Below are positions 51,570-59,556 of a stretch of DNA of 64,000 nucleotides, in pieces. The notes below the pieces were generated by a model. The model was not told where the DNA came from, searched no databases, and worked only from the letters and a program-made list of their open reading frames with translations. How positions within the stretch are numbered: position 1 is the stretch's first letter; each line of letters opens with the position of its first letter. Origin of the DNA: VGCC01 sp044375955 (lineage in GTDB: Bacteria; Actinomycetota; Actinomycetes; S36-B12); the NCBI GenBank assembly GCA_044375955.1, contig JBILLS010000003.1, positions 5,443-69,442 on the forward strand, written 5' to 3'. Made by a program: the position numbers and the translations under genes.

Positions 51570-52122
51570 CGCGGCGATCGGAATGAATGTGGTGGAGTCC
51601 ATCTCTACAGTGATGTCCATGCCCGACGGCTGTTTGCTTGTCATCGGGGCACCGGCAAGTACGCGGGCGCGCGCGGCACAGAGAAGCTCACCGTCCTCGA
51701 GGACGGAAAGACTTTCACGGTGGTGCTCACATTCGTCCGCTAGTCGCTATGCCCGTCGGAGTATTCCGCCTGGCCGATGACGAAGTGGACATCGTGACCG
51801 GGTCCTCAACCGTGAAGACCGGTAAGCCCTCGGTGAGGTGACCAGAAGGGCCGCCGCGTGCGACGGGGATGTGGCGCCGCGGTCCCCCGGCTAGTTCGTG
51901 AAGGAGAACTCCTCCTTCGAGCCCTGCCCGACACCGCGGCGAACATGGTGATCGCGCCCAAGGGTTCTGCTTTCGCTGAAGCCGCTGTTGCCAAGGGCAC
52001 AACCTTGTCTCGATGTGATCGCAGACCCAACATGAATGCGCGCGACTTAGGCACGTGCCAGGTCTTGCAACGATTGGGGGAACTGCCAGCGATCCGATCG
52101 AGCTTGCGGTTACATTCTCCAC
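51570..52122. other. Gene-poor stretch with gene remnants
   Basis: About 550 bases with no intact gene. A C-terminal gene fragment lies at 51639-51743 (separate entry). A 7-base inverted repeat (gaaggag with ctccttc) lies near 51899-51917. Immediately before the next gene the sequence TTGCGGTTACATT could be an extended -10 box, placing the start of transcription almost at the ATG at 52123; that gene may be leaderless, since no ribosome site is visible. Confidence 0.45.
51639..51743 (+). pseudogene. C-terminal remnant of a beta-barrel protein
   Basis: A frame reading HRGTGKYAGARGTEKLT, then VLEDGKTFTVVLTFVR and a stop has the look of a true protein end, similar in pattern to allene-oxide-cyclase/dirigent-like barrels (GTGKYxGARG). 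No start or preceding domain is present. Probably a fragment left by a past rearrangement near the end of the island. Confidence 0.35.
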
Positions 52123-53913
52123 ATGCATCCACGCCTGCGCCGTCCCTTCATCGTGGCCCTGGCCGCGACCGTCGCCCTTGTCGGCATGGCCCTTCCCGCC
52201 TCGGGAGCGCCCGACACCAACTTGGCGAGCGGCGGTAAGCCACCGGGCGGATGGATCGTGGATCCGTCGATCTACGACTCGATCTTCGGGGGAGTCGGGG
52301 CCGGCGCGCCCCAGGGCACCGTGGTCGCCGACTCCGGCTTCCGGCCCTACCCCCACGGCTTCCCGGTGCCCAACTGGGGATCGGCCCGGGACTTCGCCAC
52401 GAACGCCCTCGTCTACGGGGTGCCGACTCGGGTCACCCTCGACCAACTCAACGATGACGAGTACCAGGGCCCGGCGCCCTTGAACTCCCTCGCCTTGCGC
52501 CGCAGCCTCGGCGACGGCGTCTGCCGCGACGCCAGGGCCATCAACCCGAGGACGGGTGAGTGCGACCTGATCCTGGGAGCCGGACTGCTCGCCCAGATGA
52601 TCGAAAGTTCAGGGCAGGGCGGCCACTGCTTCGGTCTCGCCGCCGCTGCCGCCGCCCTCTACAACGGGCAGCTCCCGGCGAATCAGGTCGGGGCTTCCGG
52701 CCTGGGGATCAATGCCGCGAACCCGATGGGCGATCGGGCGACCCAGACCATCACCCGCCTGTTCGGGGCGCAGTACCTCGTGCCCGATGTGCTGCCCCTC
52801 GCCATCGCCGGGCAGTCACCGACTCAGCTCGTCCAGACACTCATGAAGACGCTGCCTAGCGGCACCGTCCCGTTCATCCTGACGCTGTACGGCGAGGTCG
52901 GCGGCCACGGCATCACTCCCTACGCGGTCCTGGATCGCGGGAATGGCCTGTACGACATCGCCGTATACGACAACAACTTCCCATTCCGCGCGCTGGCCGT
53001 CACCGTCGACACGAAGACCGACAGCTTCGTCTACACCTCTGCCGTGAACCCGAACTCCCCCTCCTACACCTGGAGCACGGCGAATAAGTCCGCCATCGCC
53101 CTCGTCCCACTCGATGATGTGCTGGCGCAGCAGGAATGCCCGGTGTGCCGCGGCAAGAACCAGGGGACGATGCTTGCGTTCAGCTCGCTGTCATCGGCGA
53201 ACGCGGAAGTGATCAATATCGCCCTGCTCGACCTCGAAGGCCAGCCCCTCGCGAGTGACCTCTACCGGACCCTGGACACACTCAATCCGCCGACGGAAAA
53301 CCAGCAGAGCGCGCCGGTGATCATCGTGGATCCGGGCGTGGAGTTCTTCGTCGCGATCCAGACGGGGCAGCTCGCCGCACCCCAGCCGATGGAGGTCTAC
53401 GCGCTGAGCAACGGCGCATCGTCGTACCTGCTGCTCGATGAGCTCCCCTCCAACGGCACCATCTTGTTCGGAGTCGGCGAGAAGGATGCGATCTTCCAGT
53501 CCAGCAAGGCCTCGAGTCCGCGCATTCAGCAGCTCTACGACGGCCGAACCACGAGCTTCGACGTCAACGGCCATCCGCTCCTGCTGCCCAAGGAGGTCGC
53601 TGCAACCCAGGACTGGAACCGGGCCACCAAGCAGGTGCGGTACAGCAGCAACGCGAAGCGCACCCTCTCCTGGAACGTCCAGGTGACCGGCTCCCGCGTC
53701 AGCGGCGAAGCGGGCTGGGTCGCCCTGGCCGTCCCTGTGCCAGCGGCCGCCGAGATCCTGGTCGATTACTCCCGGGCATCCGCCACGACGGCCCCGCGGG
53801 CCTGGGTGGTGGCCAAGGATGGGAGCCGCACCCCGGTGCGCATGCAGCGCGTGACGGAGAGCCTCATCGAGCAGTACCGCGACGAGCTCTACGCCGTTCA
53901 GGGCCCGTCCTGA
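52123..53913 (+). CDS. Secreted predicted cysteine-peptidase-like protein (paralogue A)
   Basis: Exported protein of 596 residues; the signal peptide (FIVALAATVALVGMALPASG) ends near residue 29. A central domain carries HGFPVPNW, two Cys (134 and 147), GQGGHCFG with Cys169, GGHGITPYAV with His262 and YDNNFP with Asp283/Asn284. The lipoprotein at 56-58 kb has the same motifs with the same 93-residue Cys-His distance. Order and spacing resemble papain-fold cysteine peptidases or transglutaminases, but I know no named family. The C-terminal 250 residues are beta-rich (ALSWNVQV-like strands) and may bind ligand. It lies inside the island, 360 bases before att copy 5. Confidence 0.78.
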   Translation: MHPRLRRPFIVALAATVALVGMALPASGAPDTNLASGGKPPGGWIVDPSIYDSIFGGVGAGAPQGTVVADSGFRPYPHGFPVPNWGSARDFATNALVYGVPTRVTLDQLNDDEYQGPAPLNSLALRRSLGDGVCRDARAINPRTGECDLILGAGLLAQMIESSGQGGHCFGLAAAAAALYNGQLPANQVGASGLGINAANPMGDRATQTITRLFGAQYLVPDVLPLAIAGQSPTQLVQTLMKTLPSGTVPFILTLYGEVGGHGITPYAVLDRGNGLYDIAVYDNNFPFRALAVTVDTKTDSFVYTSAVNPNSPSYTWSTANKSAIALVPLDDVLAQQECPVCRGKNQGTMLAFSSLSSANAEVINIALLDLEGQPLASDLYRTLDTLNPPTENQQSAPVIIVDPGVEFFVAIQTGQLAAPQPMEVYALSNGASSYLLLDELPSNGTILFGVGEKDAIFQSSKASSPRIQQLYDGRTTSFDVNGHPLLLPKEVAATQDWNRATKQVRYSSNAKRTLSWNVQVTGSRVSGEAGWVALAVPVPAAAEILVDYSRASATTAPRAWVVAKDGSRTPVRMQRVTESLIEQYRDELYAVQGPS

Positions 53914-53949
53914 CTCCGCCCCACCTACCCCACGCCGCGAGACGAGGGG

Positions 53950-54165
53950 TCACCGCTCAACTCTCGACCGCCGCTCACGCCACCAGGTGAATAAAGCGAA
54001 GAGAGCGGTCATGATCACAGATGTGATCACCGCCTGGCGGATGAACGCGGCATCGATGGCATCGCCGAAGCCCCATTCCAGCAGGAACTGGATCAGCACC
54101 ACCAGAATGAAGAAGACGACAACGGAAGCGAGTTGGAGCCAGCCGCGACTCCTGTTGTCCGCCAT
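53950..54165 (-). CDS. Small two-helix membrane protein
   Basis: About 71 residues from ATG 54165 (80 if started at 54192). It has two predicted helices, LQLASVVVFFILVVLIQFLL and AVITSVIMTALFALFTWW, and a basic C-terminus (RERRSRVER), so both ends are likely inside. No family recognised. Last gene before att copy 5. Confidence 0.6.
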   Translation of the reverse strand: MADNRSRGWLQLASVVVFFILVVLIQFLLEWGFGDAIDAAFIRQAVITSVIMTALFALFTWWRERRSRVER

Positions 54166-54276
54166 GCCCCTGAACCTATGGTCTATCGGCACTCAAGGCA
54201 AGGAGAGGGCGCGCGAACGTCAACTCGGCCAGTGAACGGCCTCAACCGCGCGACAGATGACCCCTCACCCACCTGT

Positions 54277-54327
54277 TCATCAAGAAATCGGATGGTCGGC
54301 AGTGCGACCCCGCCCCTGACCACCGGA
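54277..54327 (+). other. att copy 5 (most degenerate tRNA-Phe 3' end)
   Basis: About 36 of 51 bases match tRNA-Phe 29354-29404; the central 40 bases match at about 33. It keeps aaatcgga, ggtcg and cgaccccgcccctg, including the two C changes seen in copies 2 and 3. If real, it marks the right end of the accessory region. Confidence 0.6.
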
Positions 54328-54348
54328 TGTGCGCTGTAGGTTCTCAGC

Positions 54349-55443
54349 ATGAACCTAGGAGCTGTGCATGAGCGGCATGAGGTAGCGACCACTATTCGGG
54401 GCGCACGTGCCTGGCGAATTAGGTATTCGTCGCTCGATTCGTCTGGTGTTGCAACCGAATCAACGGGGTTGGTCATCGCGCCCAGCGCTGGAGGCACCAA
54501 CCTGCCGGTAGTGACGTGGGCCCATGGAACCACCGGGTTGGGTGATGCGGCCTGTCCATCCGCGCAACCAGACCCGGTGCGTGAACTCACCGTGTACTTC
54601 TCAGCCGAGTCAACGCAGTCCATCGATTACGGTGTTCCGGGACTTCAGTCCTTTATCGACGATGGCTGGATCGTGTGTGCAACTGACTACCAAGGCCTTG
54701 GAACGCCTGGGATGCACCACTACACAGTAAACCGCACCAACGCGATCGATGCAGTGAGCATCGTGCACGCGGCTCGAGCCATGGACATAGGTGCGGGAAC
54801 TCAGTTCGGCTGCATGGGCTGGTCACAAGGTGGCGGTGCTGCAGCGGCCGCAGCGGAACTGGATCCAGACGTGTACGGGGAACTCAGCCTCGTCGGCGTA
54901 GTGCCGATCTCCCCCGGTGTCGGCAAGATCGCAATGGCAAATCCTGTGGGTCCGGCACAGGCCATGAGTGACACATCCGTGCCCCCGGATTCGCATCTCG
55001 TGATGCTCCTGTTCGGCACTGCTGCGGAGAATCCCAGTCTGCAACTTTCCGATGTATTCACACCTCTCGGTGTGAGCATTATCGAAGCAGCGTGGAACAC
55101 CCAGCCCGTTCATCACCTCAATGACACGATTGCGCGGCTCTTTCGACTCAAGGGTGCAATCATGCAGATCAAGCATGGTGCGCTGCCGGCATGGCTGGCA
55201 GCGATTGAGGCGGGGTCTGCTGCACAGAAGAAGCCGGTATGCCCCATTCTCGTGTGCATTGACACCTTCGATGGCGGAACCGTTGTACCCGTGGCCTGGC
55301 AGACCAACTACGTGACGGCCATGCAGACACTGGGCGGTGCGGTCTCCACGAAGGAGTACCCGAATGATGACCACTTCAGTCTGCCCACGAGTTGCATTGC
55401 TGATGCAACCGCCTGGTTGAAGCCCCTATTCACGACGAACTGA
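54349..55443 (+). CDS. Secretory-lipase-family alpha/beta hydrolase
   Basis: Hydrolase of 364 residues with oxyanion region VVTWAHGTTGLGD, nucleophile Ser in GCMGWSQGGGAA, a C-terminal Asp (IDTFDGGTVVP) and His in NDDHFS. Conserved Cys (ACPSA, FGCMG, VCPILVC, TSCIAD) could form disulfides, as in the exported lipases of this family. Yet the start at 54349 gives no signal peptide, and an in-frame TAG at 54337 rules out a longer protein. The gene begins 22 bases after att copy 5, so its export signal may have been lost in recombination. It would act on esters or lipids. Confidence 0.83.
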   Translation: MNLGAVHERHEVATTIRGARAWRIRYSSLDSSGVATESTGLVIAPSAGGTNLPVVTWAHGTTGLGDAACPSAQPDPVRELTVYFSAESTQSIDYGVPGLQSFIDDGWIVCATDYQGLGTPGMHHYTVNRTNAIDAVSIVHAARAMDIGAGTQFGCMGWSQGGGAAAAAAELDPDVYGELSLVGVVPISPGVGKIAMANPVGPAQAMSDTSVPPDSHLVMLLFGTAAENPSLQLSDVFTPLGVSIIEAAWNTQPVHHLNDTIARLFRLKGAIMQIKHGALPAWLAAIEAGSAAQKKPVCPILVCIDTFDGGTVVPVAWQTNYVTAMQTLGGAVSTKEYPNDDHFSLPTSCIADATAWLKPLFTTN

Positions 55444-55566
55444 CCGTGGCTCCAGGCGTCTCGTGACCTTCACCCGCGGATGCCTGGGATTCTGGGCGCC
55501 ACGGATGCGTTGCAGCACCGCCACCAGGCCGGATACCTCGTCAACCATCGGTGTCGAGCAGAACAC

Positions 55567-56037
55567 CTACAGCATGGGCAAAGCAATGCCCTTGGTTGCC
55601 CTCTGGAAGAGGCAGACCTCTGATGCCTTGCCCTTGCCAACCTTGGGGAGCTGCTCGAGGCAGGTCGGGAAGTAGACGGAGCCGTCCTTGCCGATCGTGC
55701 CCTTCATGATGTTCGCGTTGCTGGCGTCGGCCAGCCCGCCCTTGCCGTTGACAAGGAGGGATGCCTTCATGTCCTTCTGTGTCATCCCGGCCTTGACCCT
55801 CTTCTCGGCATTCGCGCCGGCGGGGCGGTAGCGGACCACGACGTTGTAGGCGTTGGTCGGATCGCTGTCGGCCGCGGTCACGACGAGGATGTAGCCGGGG
55901 TCACCGTTCTTAAGCGAGGAGGAAGCCCAGGTGCCCGCCAGATTGGGAGCGGCCGTGGCTGCGGGCGCCACACCGAGCACGAGGGCTCCGATGGCGACCC
56001 CGGCGAGTGCGGTCAGGCGAGAGCGGGTCAGGCGCAC
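55567..56037 (-). CDS. Secreted small protein of unknown function
   Basis: Exported protein of 156 residues with signal peptide LTALAGVAIGALVLGVAPAATAA. The mature part has a beta-like region (GYILVVTAADSDPTNAYNVVVRYRP), a Lys/Gly-rich region (AGMTQKDMKASLLVNGKGG) and two Cys near the end (FPTCLEQL, EVCLFQR) probably forming a disulfide. The pattern NLAGTW near the mature start resembles lipocalin-like secreted proteins; I cannot confirm it. It is monocistronic. Confidence 0.7.
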   Translation of the reverse strand: MRLTRSRLTALAGVAIGALVLGVAPAATAAPNLAGTWASSSLKNGDPGYILVVTAADSDPTNAYNVVVRYRPAGANAEKRVKAGMTQKDMKASLLVNGKGGLADASNANIMKGTIGKDGSVYFPTCLEQLPKVGKGKASEVCLFQRATKGIALPML

Positions 56038-56194
56038 GGCGTCCTCATTTCTGTGATGGCCCAGGTTGGGTGTGTTCGGAGAGTAACGCTCCTCGCCGGC
56101 GCGTACGAGAGCGCACGCGAACCGACACCTACAGACACATTGCCGCCGGCAAGATCTTCACGCGAGTGACGAGGCTGATGCCGTAACCGCGCGA

Positions 56195-58093
56195 CTACTC
56201 CTGCCCAGAGTCATCGACCGGATCAGCCGCGGGATCGTCAGCACCAGGATCATCAGCCCCAGGATCGTCGGCACCAGGATCGTCAGCCCCAGGATCATCA
56301 GCCCCAGGATCGTCGGCACCAGGATCGTCTCCCGTGGGATCAGTGGCGTCGTCCGGCCCGTTCCCGTCGCCGGAGTCGGTGCCCGCGCCAGAGTCGTCCT
56401 GGCCGGGGTCATCGTTCGCACCGGAGTCGGCACCTTCGTCGGCGCCGACTTCGTCGTCGCTCAGGTTGGAGATGTCGGGAAGCTCGTCGATGGTCTCCTC
56501 CTCGGCGACCTCCTCGGTGACGTAGAACTCACCGGTCTCCTCGTCGAACTCGGCCACGGCGTCGATCACCTCGCCGCTCTCGGTCTCGGCGTCGATCGCG
56601 AACTCGCCGACCACGTTGCCGTCCTCGTCGACGTACTCGATGTCGGAGACGCCGTTGACGATCTTGTAGACGTTCATGCCAAGGCCATCAGGAAGATCAA
56701 AGTCGACGCTGCTGAGGCCGTTGGCGACGTTCACGTCAGCCTGAGAGCCCGGAGCCGCGACGAGCCCGACCTCGTTCGGGCTGCCGGAGGACACCTCGAC
56801 TCCTCCGGCCTCGGATGCGACGTAGCGCGCGGTGATGCGCGGACTGCCCACCGAGTCGATCGACAGCGTGACGGGCGTCTCCTCCGACATGGGTGCCATG
56901 CCGGGGAAGATGCCCTGCTTGGTTTTCGCGGTGAACGACTTCACGATCGAGCGGTCGATCGTCATCACCGTTCCCTTGCCGGCCAGGACGGAGCCCAGCA
57001 CCGGACGCGAGATCACGCCCTCAGGCAGAACTGCTGCGGGATCGGTCGTGTCGTAGGTCTGGCCATCGATTGTGAGCTCCACACCCACGCGAGCCTCGGG
57101 ATCCGGTGACGTGGCCATCAGGTAGGACATCCTCGGCATGCTCTTGTTGCGCTTGCCGGAGTCGTCGAACGGAGCAGCAGTGGGCAGCGCGCGGCTCGCC
57201 ATGGGAGTGAGCTCGATCGTGCCGATGCCACCCTCCCAGCCGCCGGTCGGCGCGTCGGGGTTCGTCGAGCCCATCGCGTAGCTCCATCGCTCCTGCACGG
57301 GGTCGATGTAGATCCGCTGGACGGTGCCGGGGAAGTTGTTGTCATAGACGGAGATCGCGATGCGATCCCCCTCCAGCGTCACGGCGAACGGGGTGATCCC
57401 ATGGCCGCCCTGCGGACCGTAGATCCCCATCGTGTAGCCCTTGCCGGTCTGGAGCCCGACCGCGAGTTCCGCCGCGATCTCAGAGGGTTGGTAACTGTGG
57501 AAGGCCGTGTAGGCCTCCTGCACGGGGGCAAGCATCTGCGTGGCCCACCACATGTCGATCGCCTGTCGGACGTCCGGATCCGCGAACGTCAGCTCGTAGG
57601 TCGATGCGGCGTTGGGGTCGAGATCCGCAAGCAGCGCGTCCCCCCGGAACAGGCGGGCCGCCATGACCGCCATACCCTCGCAGTGGCCACCGGCCATCGC
57701 CTCGTTCACCTGCTCCGCCCACTCCCGGGCCGCCGGGTAGAGCACGCACCCGTTCGCCGTCTTCTTCGCGCAGACGGCCTTGACCCCGAACAGCGCCACC
57801 ATGCCGGTGGCGTCGAGTTCACCCTTCTCAGCCCAGTTCGCGAAGTTGAAGCCGTGGACGGTCGGATCGAACCCGTCGTAGGAGCAGGTCGACGGATCCT
57901 GGCCTTCGCACTCGGGCAGCGGGTAGCTCTCCTGCACGGGCTGGGCCGCCTGCTGCCCGAGCCCGAGCTCGGACACTTCTGGCGTGGGTGTCGCGGAGGG
58001 ATCACCAGCCTCCGAGCCGCACGCCGCCAGGACGCAGGCGAGCACCACAATGGGCACGAGCGCGGTCATTCGGCGAGACGTCCGAGCGAGCAT
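56195..58093 (-). CDS. Lipoprotein, predicted cysteine-peptidase-like (paralogue B)
   Basis: Lipoprotein of about 632 residues; ATG 58093 begins a leader ending in the lipobox LAAC (Cys25). The domain at about 75-265 repeats the motifs of the protein at 52.1 kb: HGFNFANW, two Cys (108 and 116), GGHCEG with Cys138, GGHGITPFAV with His231, YDNNFP with Asp251/Asn252. A beta region follows (300-520). The tail is extremely acidic, with EEETIDELPDIS and about seven copies of Asp-Pro-Gly-Ala-Asp before the stop, which may bind cations or span the wall. I know no named family; an extracellular hydrolase or transferase is inferred. Confidence 0.78.
   Translation of the reverse strand: MLARTSRRMTALVPIVVLACVLAACGSEAGDPSATPTPEVSELGLGQQAAQPVQESYPLPECEGQDPSTCSYDGFDPTVHGFNFANWAEKGELDATGMVALFGVKAVCAKKTANGCVLYPAAREWAEQVNEAMAGGHCEGMAVMAARLFRGDALLADLDPNAASTYELTFADPDVRQAIDMWWATQMLAPVQEAYTAFHSYQPSEIAAELAVGLQTGKGYTMGIYGPQGGHGITPFAVTLEGDRIAISVYDNNFPGTVQRIYIDPVQERWSYAMGSTNPDAPTGGWEGGIGTIELTPMASRALPTAAPFDDSGKRNKSMPRMSYLMATSPDPEARVGVELTIDGQTYDTTDPAAVLPEGVISRPVLGSVLAGKGTVMTIDRSIVKSFTAKTKQGIFPGMAPMSEETPVTLSIDSVGSPRITARYVASEAGGVEVSSGSPNEVGLVAAPGSQADVNVANGLSSVDFDLPDGLGMNVYKIVNGVSDIEYVDEDGNVVGEFAIDAETESGEVIDAVAEFDEETGEFYVTEEVAEEETIDELPDISNLSDDEVGADEGADSGANDDPGQDDSGAGTDSGDGNGPDDATDPTGDDPGADDPGADDPGADDPGADDPGADDPGADDPAADPVDDSGQE
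56229..56333 (-). repeat. 15-base tandem repeat coding (DPGAD)n
   Basis: About seven tandem 15-base units starting ccaggatc on the plus strand, with a higher-order 45-base pattern (variants with catcagc, cgtcggc and cgtcagc repeat in order). It encodes the acidic C-terminal tail of the lipoprotein. The higher-order order implies that blocks of three units were duplicated. Confidence 0.88.
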
Positions 58094-58203
58094 GAGGTCC
58101 CAACTTTCCCGGGTAGTGATCGACCCGCCCGACGATGTGATCACTTTGCCATAGACGGCGATTCCGCAGGAACTTTCCCCTCAAGGACTCCGTGCATGGC
58201 CCA

Positions 58204-59388
58204 TCAGAGAGGCGACGCTTCGCCTATCGCTCTTTCGTGACCGACACCCACGGCGAGGATGTCGAGTTGCCACAGCCATCGCACGAGTTCCAGCGCGCCA
58301 GGATCCATCTGCCCGATGGATCGGATTCCGTCGACCTGCTGAAGCAAAGCAACGTCGGTGGGATCAAGCTCCATGCTCCAGCCGGGGCGCTCGACCTGCC
58401 TGCCGTTGGGCGAGCAGCGGTACCGGAACGACGGCACGTACGTCGAAGCCTCCGGTGAAGAAAAGTCGATGCTGTAACTGGCCTTCGGCCGATCCCTGCG
58501 ACATGCCATGAAGAAGTGGCATGCATTTCGCCAGTGGAATCGCTCCATGACGGACCACTGCTGCTCCCGCGGGAGACCGGCCACGAGCGCGAGAAACTTG
58601 CTCGCTGAGCGCTGCGGTGCGTAGTAGGGCGCGTTGAAGAAAGGCCCCTGGAACTCCAGTCCTGCACCCGCAGCGAGGTCGCGGCACTCGTCGATCGTGT
58701 ATGTCCTTGCGCGGCCGGGAAGGAAGGTGTCGATGAGTGCCGCATCACCATCCAAGTCGGGTGCAATCTCCAGGTAGCTCATCACCGGATGTTCCACATC
58801 CAGATGCTCGAGCGCATCCACAACCAGCCGGATTGAAGGTGCATCCTCGACGAGGCCCACGTCCGCGAACACGGACTGCATCATCTCGACGCCTATGCGC
58901 CCGTATTTGGCATAGACCATGACCGCGAGTACGGCGTCAGGGCGAAGCCGCTCAGCCAGCGCCCGCATGCCCTCCGCAGGGTCAGCGAGATGGTGCAGGA
59001 CTCCCGTGGTGATGATCAGGTCGAACTCGCGTCCGAGGGAGGTCACCTCCTCGATCGGCAGACGGTGGAGCTCCAGATTCGTCAAGCCGTAACGATCTGC
59101 GAGGCGCCGGTGGTTGGCCAGTGACGACTCGCTCACGTCGATGGCCACCACGCGAGCAGCCGGATTCGTATACGCGATAACGGCCGCCTGGTTCGTGCCG
59201 CATCCGGCAATAAGGACGTCCATGTCGGGCCGGTAGTCGCCGCCCGGCCACAGGATCGGGTGCGCATGGCTCGGGTCGAACCACTGCCAGTTCGACTGCA
59301 ACCACAATGGCAGGTCATCGATCGGCGTCGGATAGCTCCACTGCTCGTACTGCATCGAGACGCTGTCCTTCAGTGGGTCCGAGCCCAC
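58204..59388 (-). CDS. Class I SAM-dependent methyltransferase
   Basis: Cytoplasmic enzyme of about 394 residues. The SAM site is DVLIAGCGTNQAA, followed by acidic VVAIDVSE, then ITTGVLHHLADP. The methyltransferase core ends near residue 220; the C-terminal part includes QQVDGIRSIGQMD, a PqqD-like or winged-helix pattern also seen in peptide-modifying methyltransferases. GTG 59388 is chosen because AGGAGG lies four bases ahead; ATG 59355 (MQYEQWSYP) and GTG 59409 are alternatives. The substrate is unknown. Its start faces the PGRS gene about 170 bases away. Confidence 0.83.
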   Translation of the reverse strand: MGSDPLKDSVSMQYEQWSYPTPIDDLPLWLQSNWQWFDPSHAHPILWPGGDYRPDMDVLIAGCGTNQAAVIAYTNPAARVVAIDVSESSLANHRRLADRYGLTNLELHRLPIEEVTSLGREFDLIITTGVLHHLADPAEGMRALAERLRPDAVLAVMVYAKYGRIGVEMMQSVFADVGLVEDAPSIRLVVDALEHLDVEHPVMSYLEIAPDLDGDAALIDTFLPGRARTYTIDECRDLAAGAGLEFQGPFFNAPYYAPQRSASKFLALVAGLPREQQWSVMERFHWRNACHFFMACRRDRPKASYSIDFSSPEASTYVPSFRYRCSPNGRQVERPGWSMELDPTDVALLQQVDGIRSIGQMDPGALELVRWLWQLDILAVGVGHERAIGEASPL

Positions 59389-59556
59389 GGCGCCTCCTTG
59401 CTCGACCACGCTGTTGTCGCGATCCTAGGAGGGGTGTCTCGACGAATCGGCCGGTGCGCACGAGGTAGTGCTTTGGCAAACGGCCCGGTCCTTGCCCATT
59501 TCGAGAACCCCGGCTTACCATCAGCGCCACGCCATGTTGGCGGCGAAGGGACCCCG

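Noticed and set aside
29403..54276. Prophage or integrative conjugative element
   Set aside because: No integrase, terminase, capsid, relaxase or conjugation gene is recognisable; the cargo is surface and stress genes only.
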